Notes under the pieces: model-generated
The model's input: the letters and a program-made list of their open reading frames with translations, nothing else
Told to the model about the DNA's origin: nothing
Database searches by the model: none
Part shown: piece by piece, positions 23,736 through 51,200 of the stretch
Position numbering within the stretch: the stretch's first letter is position 1
How the letters are laid out: each line of letters begins with the position of its first letter
From: Pelecanus crispus
Taxonomy: Eukaryota; Chordata; Aves; Pelecaniformes; Pelecanidae
Assembly (NCBI RefSeq): GCF_030463565.1
Contig: NC_134656.1
Coordinates: 625,001 to 689,000, forward strand
Direction: 5' to 3'
DNA length: 64,000 nucleotides
Position numbers and translations under genes: made by a program

Positions 23736-23970
23736 CGCGCAGTTGAAGAATGAACCGTGGGAAAAAACTTTGGGGGTGTGCGCGGGGCCGGGATCCCTCC
23801 GCCGGGCGGGGGAGGCTCCGGGCGAGCCGCGGCACCGCCTCGCCGCGCGGCGCCCTCCGCGCGAGGGAAGAGCTCCGCAGCGCGGCGGCGCCGGGACCGC
23901 GGCGCAGCCCCGGGGACAGGGCTCGGCCCGGCGGCGCCGCCGCCCCCGGGACGGACGCGCCCGCGGCAAG
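23736..23970 (+). promoter_or_regulatory. VSTM2L: VSTM2L CpG-rich proximal promoter / 5' UTR
   Basis: GC- and CpG-dense sequence lies between the minisatellite and the start codon. No TATA box is evident, and multiple GC boxes are present (for example CCCCGCCCC at about 23728). The start of transcription cannot be placed from sequence; part of this must be 5' UTR. Confidence 0.55.
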
Positions 23971-39945
<15,975 letters not shown>

Positions 39946-41078
39946 GCGGGCGGTGCCGGGGGGACGCCAGAGCCCCCCGCCGCCCCGGACTCAGCGGAGC
40001 CGGCAAGGGTCCCGCGCCCCCCGCCAGAGACTGGCCCCACTGCCCTGTCTCACCCGCCACCCCCCCCCCACCGGCCGCTGCCGGCTCGGTTTCTTCCCCA
40101 GCCCTGTGGCACAGCGGTGCCGGGGCTCGGCGTGGGAGCAGGACCGAGCCCGCGCCGGGGGGGCATGGCTGGGGCCGTGCCTGGGGCGTACGCCCACACG
40201 CGGTGGTCCCCATCCCCACCGGCCCCGTGTGGGTGGGTACCCCGCTGCTTGCTGCCACCCGCGGTGCCGCGGGCCGTGTTGTGCCCCAGCTTTGCGTGCC
40301 CGGCGGAGGCCCCCCTGCCCGCGGGACCCTCCCCGCCCTCCCCTGTGCTTTGCAGAGCCCACCGTCCCTTCCCGTAGGACGCCCACTTTAGTTGCTCCGT
40401 TCCAGCCCCGCAGCGCGTATCTAAGTTCCAGCACCCATCTTACCGACCGCGTGCATCGCCTCTCCCTGCCGCTGCCTGCCCCAAAGCCGCCCCAGCACGT
40501 CAAGGCCTGAGCTCAGCAGAGGAAGGACGGCACGCTCCCGGCACGCTCCTGGCACGCTCCCGGCACGCTCCCGGCACAGCTGTGGCACTGCGGGCTGTGC
40601 CGCGGCATCGCCCGGCCAGGCAGCTGCCCGCCATCCGCGTGTGCCCGGGGAGCCGTGCTGTTGGAGCTGGCCCGCTTTCACCCATTACTGCTCCCAGCCC
40701 TTTGCATTTCACGGAGGAAGGGGGGCTCGGCTGTCAGCCCCGGCTGCCCTGGCTCCGTCCCTGCTGCCCACGCCGGCGCAGCTCTCGGCCCCCGCTCCCG
40801 GCTGAGCTCCCCGTCCTCCTGCACCGCGGCACCGCGCCGCGCCGGGCAGGGTCCAGCTCACGGGCTCCGGTGTCACAGTGCAAATGGCAGAGCCTGTCCC
40901 CGGTGCCCCCGCAGGTAAACGCTACCGCTGGGGACGGGGCCGCGGGGAGGGAGAGGGGGCTCCCGGGTCTCCCCGTCTGGGTGCCAGGTGCTGATCCCCT
41001 GCCGCCGCTCGCCCACGCCGCCACGCCTGCCACCAACAGACCTGCTGCAGCTAATAAAGCTCTTTAAACGAAGCCTCT
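39946..41078 (+). terminator. VSTM2L: VSTM2L 3' UTR with AATAAA
   Basis: GC-rich sequence runs from the stop codon to a canonical AATAAA at 41053-41058, followed by a GT-rich downstream element (GGGTCTGTGGTCTCTGT). Transcript cleavage is expected near 41075. A four-copy GGCACGCTCCC/T repeat occurs at 40529-40579. Confidence 0.75.
40529..40579 (+). repeat. (GGCACGCTCCC)n in the VSTM2L 3' UTR
   Basis: Four tandem copies of an 11-bp unit, one with T for C, lie within the 3' UTR. Confidence 0.88.
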
Positions 41079-44000
41079 GCGGGTCTGTGGTCTCTGTCCC
41101 CGGCACGGTGAGGGGACAGGGCTTTGGCACTGTCTTGGCTAAAAAGGAGCACAGCTGGGGTGGGCGCTGGGCTGGGCCCAGGTGGGGCCAGGATGGGGAT
41201 GGGGATGGGGATGGCCATCGGTGTCATCACCCACAGCTGGGGGCTCAGAGCATTTAAAAGCTGCAGCCGGGGAGCTGGGTGGGAGCTGGGCGATGCTGCC
41301 CTGTGGGTGCAGAGTATGGCTGGGTCCCAGGTGAGTGGGGGCTGCTCTGTGCCGTGGTCGTGGGGTGCAGGGGGGAGGCTGGGTGGGCTGCTGGGGCTCT
41401 GGCCCCTCTCCATGCTGCTGGGTGCCAGCCCTGGCCCCTGCCTGGGCTCCTGGAGCTCAGGCCTTGTCTCCAGCCAGGCGGGAGGTTGGGGTCCCCAAAG
41501 CGGGGATGCTGGCTGCCCCCCAGGACCGGGCTCTGCCCCACCTGTAGCAGAGGAGCTCCCAGCATCGGCAGCGCCGGCCTCAGCCCCAGCTGCCAGGAGT
41601 CATCCGGCTGCTTTGCAGCTTATTAATCCCCGGAGCCCCGTAGCACTCACCTCTCGCTTTGCTGATATGAAACGATTTGTCATGCGTTAGAGTAACAAAA
41701 GCAAAAGCCGCCGGCCGGGTGTCAGCCAGCGCTGGCGGCAGAGGAAGGGCACGGTGTGGCTGGTGACCGCGGGACGCAGCGAGAGCCACGCTCTCCTTTG
41801 CCACCCGCTCTGGGTCTCACCTGCAGAGCCACGGTCTCGGGGGAGCAAACGGCACAGGAGCCTGTAAACACGCAGGGTACTTTGTCAGGAGAAAAATATT
41901 ACACGGCTGCGGGGCAAGGGGGCTGTTGTTGGAAATTCTGCTTTGCCACACGCAATAACAGCCGCCACGCCGTCACTCTGCCCGGCGGAGCCGTGGGGGC
42001 TTGTGCTGCGCTTGGATGCTCCTTGTCAGGGAACCCTGTCTGGGGTGAGGAGAGGGAGCAGGAGGCATCAGCCACCCGTGCAGTAAAAAACAGTCTACAG
42101 AGGAGGAAAATGAAGAGCTGGAGCTGCTTTGGGGAGGGTAAAGGGCTGCAAATCACCTCAAATGGAGAGCAAACAAACTGCTGTGTGGTGTGGTAATTTG
42201 CAAAACCTAGAGGCGAGCTTTAAAAATAACAGGTTTTATTAGAAGAGATTAATTTTGCTGAGTTTATATGAAATCTTGGGAGCGGGAGTCAGAGGAGAGG
42301 ACCCCGCCGGGTCTGTGCAGGACCCAGCAGCCCTATGGCAGTGCCCGACCCCGGGAGCTGCATTTGGGGCTGTGCCCCTGACCCCGGGTGCGGGGGTCTC
42401 CCCATGTTCCCGGCTGGGTTTGTGGGTGGAGGAGGCCACTGGACGCGGGTTTCCTGGCTGCCCGGGGAGGGTGGCTGGAGCAGGGTGAGCCGGCCGGCAG
42501 CCCTGCTTGCTGTGGCCGGGAAGGGCCGTGCCCCCCCCAGCCCCTCCGGCTCTGCGGAGCGGGGGGCAGCTGCCCGCTGGGGCCGGGTCTCCTCCGGGAT
42601 GGCGAGGGTGCTCGATGGACCGGAGCTGGGCACCCCTGCCGCAGCCTGGGGTGCTGCCCGCAGCTCGGTCCCGGACCCCGGTGGGTTTGGGGGCTGCTCA
42701 GGTGCCTGCCCGGGGAGGAGGGTGCGGGCAGGGCAGCAGAGAAGCCCCTGGGCTCGCTTGCACATGGGCTGAGCTTAATATGCAAGTCACTGCTAGGGAG
42801 GAACCAGCCTCATGAAAATGCCATTTCCACGCAGTCACTCTTCTGGCCATTATCCTGCTTCAGACAAAAGCAATTTACTCTGCCTGTAATAAAGCAGGGG
42901 TGATAACGAAGCTGAGAAGAGCCGTGACAGACGGCTGTGTGACTGAGACAGGCCAGCCTGCCTCTGCCGCCTGCACCCAACCGCTGGCTGGGGATGGCAG
43001 CCGCAGGGGAAATCTGCGGGAGAGCCGAGAAGCCTGGAGAGCACCGGGAGAAACCGGCCCCGGGACTCTGCACCGAGACGCCTGCCGTCGGTTGTGCCGC
43101 AGGCCCGGCTGGGGATGCGGCCGGTTCCTGGGCACCGGTCTCCGGAGAGACCAGAACGGGTGGTTTGGGCAGGAGCACCCAACACCATTGCAGTGCTGCT
43201 GGTTCCTCTCGTGTGAGCTCCGGCCAGCGCTGAAGGCAGAGGTGGGCTGGATGCAGCGTGTGCACCTGATAGATGAGTTTTATCAAGTGCTATAACAATC
43301 CAGAAAATTCTGCACCAACCCCAAGGGTGCTTTGGAGAGCAAAGGTAATATTTCACCTTTCTGCCTCTCCTGTCTTCCCCATCAGATCAACTCCGAAGGG
43401 TTCCTTTGTACAAAATCCAGCCTGATGTTAAGCACTGAATATATATTAAAAAAAGCATAAAAGGGTGAAAGCTGAACTGCAGCCCTGTCCTACCCAGTAA
43501 AAAGCCACTGGCTTGTGTTTTTCCTGGAAAAGCAACCAGGAGTAAAGTCTGAACAAAACCAGGGAGACCAGGGGAGGCAGTCCTGGCTGAGGGGGGTGCG
43601 AGCGTCAGCAGCAGTCCCCTTGGTCCCCACATTGACACACGCTTTGGATGCTCACCCGGGCTCCCCACAGCGATGCACAAAGCCTGTTCCATCTAACAAT
43701 CAGTTTATTGCTTTGGTTTTTGCATTTCTGAGCTTGCTTCCAAATTGACAGTCAAGATCTGTCCCTTTGCTTTACTAGCATAAAACTTTCACAGGTGTCT
43801 GTTGGAAGGCAGCCTGCTGCCCGAAGTCCCTCTGGGTGAAGCTGATGAATCCAGGAGATGGTGTGGTCTGGGAGCAGCCGAGCAAAGCAGCCCCTGCAGA
43901 CCACCTCTGGGGATGGAGCCTGGAGGACTCGGGAGCTGCAGCACGCTACAGCGGCTCTCAGGTGAGCAGTGAGCCCGTGCCGTGTTCCGGAGGGGACCCC

Positions 44001-44440
44001 TTTGGCAGCGGTGGCAAAACCCCGAAGACTCATTGTCCTCTCTGCTGACTGCATTGAGCTACACCTGCTTGAGCACGCCGTGGTACCACCACGCTCGCTC
44101 CTCACGTCACTGCCTGCACCGTCTGACCACGTATGCACCCACCTGGGAGGCTGCACCGGGCCACGGGCAGATAGTTCATCTAGTTCTTGGGGTGGGTGTT
44201 AGAAATTGGAGAGCTCTAAGAAGCAGCCTGTGAGAATGGCAGGCAATGTGGGAATGGGGAGGGCTCTTAAATCACTTGCAAGTTGTAAATCAGGGCTGGC
44301 CATTTTTCTAAAGAATCTCTCGCACTCAGTGGTGAGAATCGGGGAGCACAACGCATTTGGCCACTCTCAGCAGCCGGAGTCAGCAAACTGCAAAGTATAA
44401 GGAACAGCCTGGATGTTTCTCAGAGGACATGCTGTTCTTG
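41079..44440. other. Intergenic region between the convergent VSTM2L and TTI1 ends
   Basis: About 3.4 kb of mixed composition. A short GGGATG repeat occurs at about 41192-41212. Minus-strand AATAAA hexamers at 43709-43704 and 42240-42235 are possible distal TTI1 poly(A) signals. No gene is supported; the open frames here have no recognisable family. Confidence 0.7.
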
Positions 44441-45019
44441 CCAGTAATACTGGTAAGGAATTTATTAGAAATGCATTTTAACTTTTTCTGATATTAACTG
44501 GTTTTAAAAAGAAAAGGTTTTTAATGCACCCCAAACGGGATTCTCTCCCTGGGAAGGATTAAGGCCAGAAAAAGCTTTTGTTTCGAGTTGGCAATCACTG
44601 TCCAGCTGAGAACAGGGGGGAATATCACAGCTGTGAGGAGGTCAGAGGGGTTGGGGGTGCTGAAGGGCACCACCCAAGGATCGAGTGTTGGGAAGTAATT
44701 TCTGGAAAATTACTCTCTCTGTACTAAAGAACTTGAAATAGATGTGCTACGACCCTTGGATTTCTCTCCAGCACCATGTGCAGAGAAATACAAGTCAGGA
44801 GGAATCAGGGCAATGTACCCACCTCAGCCTCAAATGCTGTTTCAAAAAAAAAAACCACAAAAAACTTCTGCCCATGGGCAGGGTGCCTTGGCCAGTGCCC
44901 CAGCCTGGGCAATCCTTCCTTTGCCCCCAGAACGATTCGGGGCCTGAATGACGGGATTTTCCCAGGTGAGCTCTATCCCGGTGGCTCCTTTTTCCCCTCC
45001 CAGCCGCTGTGTAGCTCTG
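44441..45019 (-). terminator. TTI1: TTI1 3' UTR and poly(A) signals
   Basis: Downstream of the TTI1 stop on the minus strand the first hexamers are ATTAAA at 44525-44520 and canonical AATAAA at 44466-44461, giving a 3' UTR of about 0.5-0.6 kb. More distal AATAAA copies exist, so longer forms are possible. Confidence 0.55.
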
Positions 45020-45254
45020 TCACGGAGGAGATGCCTCTTGGGTGCCAGCCTGTGGCGTCGCACTCTCCCGCTGCTGCAGCCTCTTCAGCAGGAGCAGCAC
45101 GTTGTCGGTGAACTCGTTCCGCTGCCTCCCCATCCCACGTAGCTTCACGGGCCGCAGGCTGATGTGGGGGGGCTCGTACTGGTGCGGGCAGCAGACCTCG
45201 TTCAGGAGGAGCCAGGTGCTGTCAGGGTCCATGTGCATTAAGTGGAGGAAAACA
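45020..45254 (-). CDS. TTI1: TTI1 last coding exon with stop
   Basis: After acceptor TCCAAAG the first T completes a serine codon (AG|T). The exon encodes [15 protein letters not shown] to the C-terminus (residues 1024-1101). The end, after LLLLKRLQ, carries about 17 extra residues (QRESATPQ... ending SPP) compared with the human end as I remember it. Confidence 0.94.
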
Positions 45255-48200
45255 CTTTGGAAAACATTGGGAAGAAGGAAAGAAGAGTAAGGAGAAGGCC
45301 TCTGACTGGCACCCAACAGGGTCATTAACAGAGAGCTGTGGAAAGCTTTGATGTCTGCAACCTCTGACAGCTGAACAGACTCAGAGGCTCATTAGAGAGA
45401 GCGGTTAAAATGGCTCCTGCGCCCAAGAGACGACAGCTTAGTGGCTTCACATCTACTGGCAAGTGGGAGAAAAATAGTTATTATGCTACACAGTAAGTTA
45501 TCGACATCAGACAAGCAGCTGGTGAATAACTGAACCAGGCTTTGGTGTCAGCATCGTGGGCTGCTGCTGGCAAAAGCCTTTCTAAATCAGCCTGTCCCAA
45601 GCGTGGGGAGGCAACTGCAGAATATCGCACGTGCTACTTACATCTGGCATGTTTTGGACAACTGCACCTGCAGAGCTCTTAAAAGAAGTTGTATATGGTG
45701 TTCACCACCCTCTCAGGTTTTTGGGGAGCGAGGGGTCAACCCATCTGGACTCCTCCCTTTTCAGAAGTGGTAAAACCAAGGGTATTTCTGGACAGCTGTT
45801 CAGGCTGGGCCCTAAGTGGAGCTGAATGCTGTACTGAGGGCTTTTTGTTTATGTGAGGCTTCCTGCCATCCCAAATCTTTATTAGCTGCCTCCAAGTCTT
45901 CTTCCTTCTGCACAGCACCTTTCACAAAGCAGGATTTTCTTTTTTTTTTTTTCTAAAAAAAGAAATCCCTTCATTAACCATAGAATAGAGGAAGAAAGGA
46001 ATGACAACTTCTGCTAATGCTTTACTGCTGTGTTGATGGTTTTCACTTTGAATTTCAATACCCCAGGTTAAGATGGGGGATTTGACTTTTGAGCATGCAC
46101 TTCACACTTTTGACTCCAGCTGTGAGCTGCTGTAACAAAGATGCTGCAGCCAGTCTTGCTGGAGAGCAGGAAGCTCCTAGGAGCAAAAGAGCAAATGGCT
46201 GATTTGCATGACCTACACTTACTCATTTCTTCCTGTCAGTTTTCATTTTCGGTAACCTTTGGGCTTGGCTAGGTCTGTGTCAGGGTTTAATGCACAGAAG
46301 GCGTACTGGGCTTAACTGGTATTAAGTTCGCTGGCTGTGCCATGTACAAAATTAAACTAGAATTTGCAAGCTGCCCTGACAGCACTGCAAGGCCTCCTCC
46401 TGCATGGTGCCGAGTACTCTGGGCTCCCACGGAGACTGAGCACCAAGGGCACGCAGCACTCCCCAGACTTACAGGTCAGCTTTCCAAGACCCCAGTAAAT
46501 GCCTAGCCACACATCTTCAGGTCTCTAGTTTCTACCAAAATCATGGGGCCACAAGGAGGACACAGCTGGGTGAGGTAACGTGAATTCAGAGGGTAGGTCT
46601 GTCTGTTGCCCCAAGAAGCACAGAAGTCCCCCCTCTAAAATCAAAGATCACCTGCTACAAAAGCTATGCAAAATCCAGACCCGACTGCTGTCAAAACTTC
46701 TCCCTGAACTTTTATCCCTCAAGTGAGCTTGCTTCCTATGCGGAGCAGGCAGAAATCCCTTTTAGAAGCTCTCCTCTGAAAGGGAGCGCAATACCGTGGC
46801 TGACCTGAAAAAGCACAGAAATGAGATGGAGGCACTAGAAAGCTCCCTCATCTCTTTACAACAATCTTGTGGCTGTATGACTCGTTACTCCACGAGCAGC
46901 CAAAGTTGTTTCTTTTACCTGTCTGCCACTAACCGCTTGACTGTCTCTCAGGTTTCTGAACAGCAATGAGGGATGACGTTGCTACCGCAAGCTGTTGGCA
47001 GTGTCCCCTCCTGAAGGTGCTTGCAGTGCCTATCTGCCTGCTCCAGAGGAACCCAGCGTGACCGTGCTCCAAAGCGATAGCTGAGCTTGGCAACAACTGC
47101 ACCAGCAACGTCCCTTCTTTCTGGGGGACAGCCGGACGCAGGTGAGCTCGTGGGGCTCTCCGCTCCCCTGGCTTCGTTACTGCAGCTGTACTGGCTGGAA
47201 AGGGGAGGGCTGGCCCGACCTTGGTGCCAGGCTGCGTGAAGTGCAGGCAGGCTCGCTGGGGCAGGGTCTAGAGCTTGCGCCTGCTGACGTCCCTGCACCA
47301 GCTCTCCAAGCTCTGCCAGTGCTCTCCTGGCTCTGCTGGTGCTCGCTTGGCCGTGGCAGCGCGAGCCTGCGGCTGTCTGCCTGCCAGCAAACAGCAGGTC
47401 CCAGCGGTTTCCCCTAGCTTATGATGGGCTGCTGCATGGAAATAATCCTCGCTCCTTATGGCTGGGGCGGATAGGGCCAGGCAAGAAAGATGAATCGCTG
47501 AGAAGTAAACATGGGAACAGGGAATACCATTCAGCTGGCTTCTGCTTCTCCAGCACATGCATAACTTCACCTCTTATGTTCACAGCAAAGATACCCTGCT
47601 CTCCAACCTCTTCCCCATCAGCTGCTCTGGAGAGAGCAACCCTCAAGAGATTAGCTGGTCCCTGGAGAACTCCGCTGCCTCTTGTGCCCATAATGGCCTG
47701 AGGCGTGTGATTATCTCCTGATAACCCGGAGTGCTGTGCAGCTTAAAGAACAACTTGACTTTTACATTTTCAAACTAACTCTGGGGTAGTTTCTAAGCAA
47801 CCTGTTTCCATGGCAAAGAATCCTGGGGTTAATCCAGGTTTGTTTTCTGTTGTTGCTTTTTTTTTTTTAACTTAAATATAATTTTATTGAATTTTGCCTC
47901 GTGCAGGTGGCTGTTTTAGTGTACTTCGGCCCAGCTTGCGAATGACAGCTGTCAATAAGTATCCAATAAACTACACAAACCAAAAGAGGTACGCTGCGTA
48001 ATCAACTTTGATATCTGAAAAGGTCCAAAAATAGCTCATATTTGTTCCAGTTGTGCTAAACAACTTATTCTACTAGCACAGAGCAGAGTTTGGCTATTCT
48101 GTTGCCTTGTCTTTTCCCAAGCTCTAAAGCAAAGCCACAGCACAGTGAACAGGCTGGCACAGGGACAGGTCTTTCTGGCTTTTGCATCTCTGCCGAATGT

Positions 48201-51200
48201 TTAACTAGATACAGCTCACCACAGACTACAGTAAGAGCTGGGAAAATTATTTCTGCATCCTGGAAAAAAAAACCCCATTCTTAGTCAGACTGTTGACCAA
48301 AAGGTCGAATGGTAAATTTCACAGGCTGTAAACATTTATTAGGAATTAGGTGTAAATTTCAAAACAGCCACTTCAAACTGAAAAAATGCAGAACTATTTG
48401 TGAAGTGTTGACATAAGCCAATGACAATTTCTTAATCTCTTTTCCTTCAAAGTTTTTTTTGTTTCCAACCCCCAAAGTGAAAAGCTGGTCAGGGATGATG
48501 CAATTTAATAAATTGCTGAGAAGCTCAGATTTACATATTGTGACTTTCAGTTGACACTGTCTTCCCCCCACCTCGCTCCCGATGCCTGGCCCTGCACCAC
48601 CACCCCTTAGCTGCTCAAGCGTCTCTGGTCGCTTCACCCACAGCTGCACTGGCTTATTTTCAATGAAAGCAAAGATGTAGCTAGTGTTCCCTAGCCTTCC
48701 CAAATTCCTCTTCAGTATTTTTTCCCCCACCCCCCAAGCTTTGGATAATATTCCTCTCCTGGAATAGTCCCAGCAGCTATCTTATTATAAAGCCTATTGT
48801 CCCATTTTTCTCTTCCTCAGACATGCTGGAGTTCTTTTCTTCCCAGCGTCTATTTTTGCCTGTTGAGTATTGCATGAACCAGCAGTTACAAAATTCACTT
48901 ACTCCCACTGGTTCATCTAATAAAACTACAGGGTCCTGTAAATGGGATTAAGCAGCCTCCTTGGGGCACAATAACACCCCTGGATGACAGCCAAAACTCC
49001 CCCCCCCCCCCCCCCCCTTTTTTTTTTGGTGGCTCCAGTACCTTGGCCAAAAATTCCTGCTTAGTCCTTCACATACCTACAGAATCCTCACCTAGTCAGT
49101 GCAGGGAGTTATTGGAGCTACAGCTGACTTTGTAAGACCTGACCTTGTTCTTGGCAGGTCACAACTCATGAGTTGAGTAAGAATCCAAAAAGCTGAGCAA
49201 AGGCCAGTTAGTATAAATCAATATGGCAAGCTGATTCCAAACATCTTTTTACCTTGTATGATTTCTGCAGTGATAAAGCTGAGTTATGTGATGTACGTTG
49301 GTACTCATGCTGTGGCTAACATTAGTTCTGGTCTGTCTGTTTTTAGAAGCATTTAAAATGCAGAATTTTTCATGTAGCAGGCTGACAGCATTGCCCTTGC
49401 CCAGATGGAAAGGGCCTTATGTGTGACAACCTGTGTCAGTTTGCAGGATTACCTTTGGGCACAGGGAGAGCAAGGAAAAGGACTGGAGCTTACAGGAATC
49501 TGGTGGGCGAGCAGCTGCAGAAAGGAAGCTGAAGCGTGGCTGAGAAGTGATTCTTATCCAGGAGCAGATTGTTATGGTACAAACTAATTTTGACTTTTCC
49601 AAGCTGAAACCTCCTATCATGTGTACTATAGTAAAAAAAGTGATTTTGATATGTTTAACTCTGATCCATCCAGGCTCCAGGACCAGGGATCAGACAGGAC
49701 TAAACTAAAAAAAACCCCAAAACCTCCCTACAAGTACTGCCATATGCATGGCTAGTATCAGGCCAGACATATTGCATGCCTCAGTGCATATATGTGTCTG
49801 GCCAACAGAGCTACACGTGAGATAACTGTTCACAGAAGACCTTGCTTTGTTCAGTGAAATATGTAATGTATGGTGCATCAAAGGCACGGGGGGAGTGGTG
49901 TAATATGTGGCATTTTTCCCTTAAAATAGCATAAAAATAATATACAAGAGAAAAATGTTACTTGCCCTGAAGTTTGCTGCCCTTTTTCTCCAATAACAGT
50001 GAGCTTGCTTCACAATACAGCTTCTAATGACCCTATCACATCATAGGGCTAATTCAGTATTTCCCCCCACCCCTGCTGTGGGGGGAAATTGCACAGCTTT
50101 TCAGACTGCTTTGTTAATGATTTAAAAGCTTAAGATTCAAAATACCTAGATAAATCCTGGTGTTCTGCTTTCCATTCCAGCATTGCTTACACAGATGAAC
50201 GCTTTATTGTATTAAGGGTATGCCAGCCTACAGCGAAGAACGCCTTTGCCGAACAAATGCTGCTGAAGCCTGCTGTGATGCAATAAAAGCCACTAAGGTA
50301 AAAATAAACCTACTCTCACCAGCGCAGGAATACAAACAAAGGTACAGCTACAGCTTCTGAGCGCGCTCTCTGGCTAAACTGCTGCCTGGCCACACAAAAG
50401 CCCTTCGCACCCTGCACCCCCCTGGGAGGCCGGCACAGGTGAAAGGGAACGGGCAGCTCTTCCCTTTTCGGAGCCCGAGCTCCGCGATCCACAGCGCCTG
50501 CTGAACCCCTCCCTCAGGGCAGGGGAGGGCTGGCCATACAGAGAGAGCGGGGCTTTTACCCCTGTCCTTCAGCAGGCACAGAGGTGCACTGCGCTCTCAC
50601 TCGCTTTCCATGTTCTGCATCTGGACTCGTTGTCTCTGCTGAAATCTCTGGCCTTGTTTCCAGGTGACAACATATGACAACAGTGATTTCTTATCCTGAC
50701 AGCAGGAACACGCTGAGCAGGATTTTGTATACCAAACAGCGAAGTATGTCTGTCAACACTTCATAGAGCTGATGTGTGTTCACCTAAACTGTTTGTGCTC
50801 TTTTAACCTCTTCCAGCCTTCTCGGAGCAAGACTGGTGCCAAGACCGACAGCTTCCCAAACAAACTCCGGCCCACCTAGTAGAGCCTGGGTTGACATGAT
50901 CACAGGAGCCCAGGGAAAATGGAAGGATAACAGACGTAAATCCCCCAGCCTGCAGAAGGTATTAAGTAATAAAATGCATGGGAATGTCTGGCCCATCCTC
51001 TTGCAGAGCTGTCTTCCCCTCTGCAGTTTTACACTACCAGTGGGCCAAGAGCTCCAAGTATTCTAGCATAGGAGGTGGTCAGAAAAAAGCAAGCAGCATA
51101 TCTTCCCCCTCTGTCCCCAAACGCACTACAAGGTGATCTGAAAGTCAACTGTAACTTGTGGGCAAGCTAACCTCTCCGGCTCATTTTGTGAGTGAATGAT

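Larger units (their letters stand above)
13466..23740. other. Intergenic region between CTNNBL1 and VSTM2L
   Basis: About 10 kb with no supported gene. Base composition shifts from mixed (13.5-15 kb) to strongly GC-rich (from about 15.5 kb on), broken by short AT-rich patches near 16.5, 18.5-18.9, 19.3, 21.9 and 22.2 kb. It holds an A/T-only tract, a 10-bp minisatellite, T runs (18552-18568, 18695-18709) and tandem repeats next to the VSTM2L start (each listed separately). The many long open frames come from GC richness and tandem repeats. Confidence 0.7.

Noticed and set aside
43752-44156. A 134-codon minus-strand frame downstream of TTI1
   Set aside because: It lies in or beyond the TTI1 3' UTR, has high C/W/H content and no recognisable domain, and is short enough for chance.
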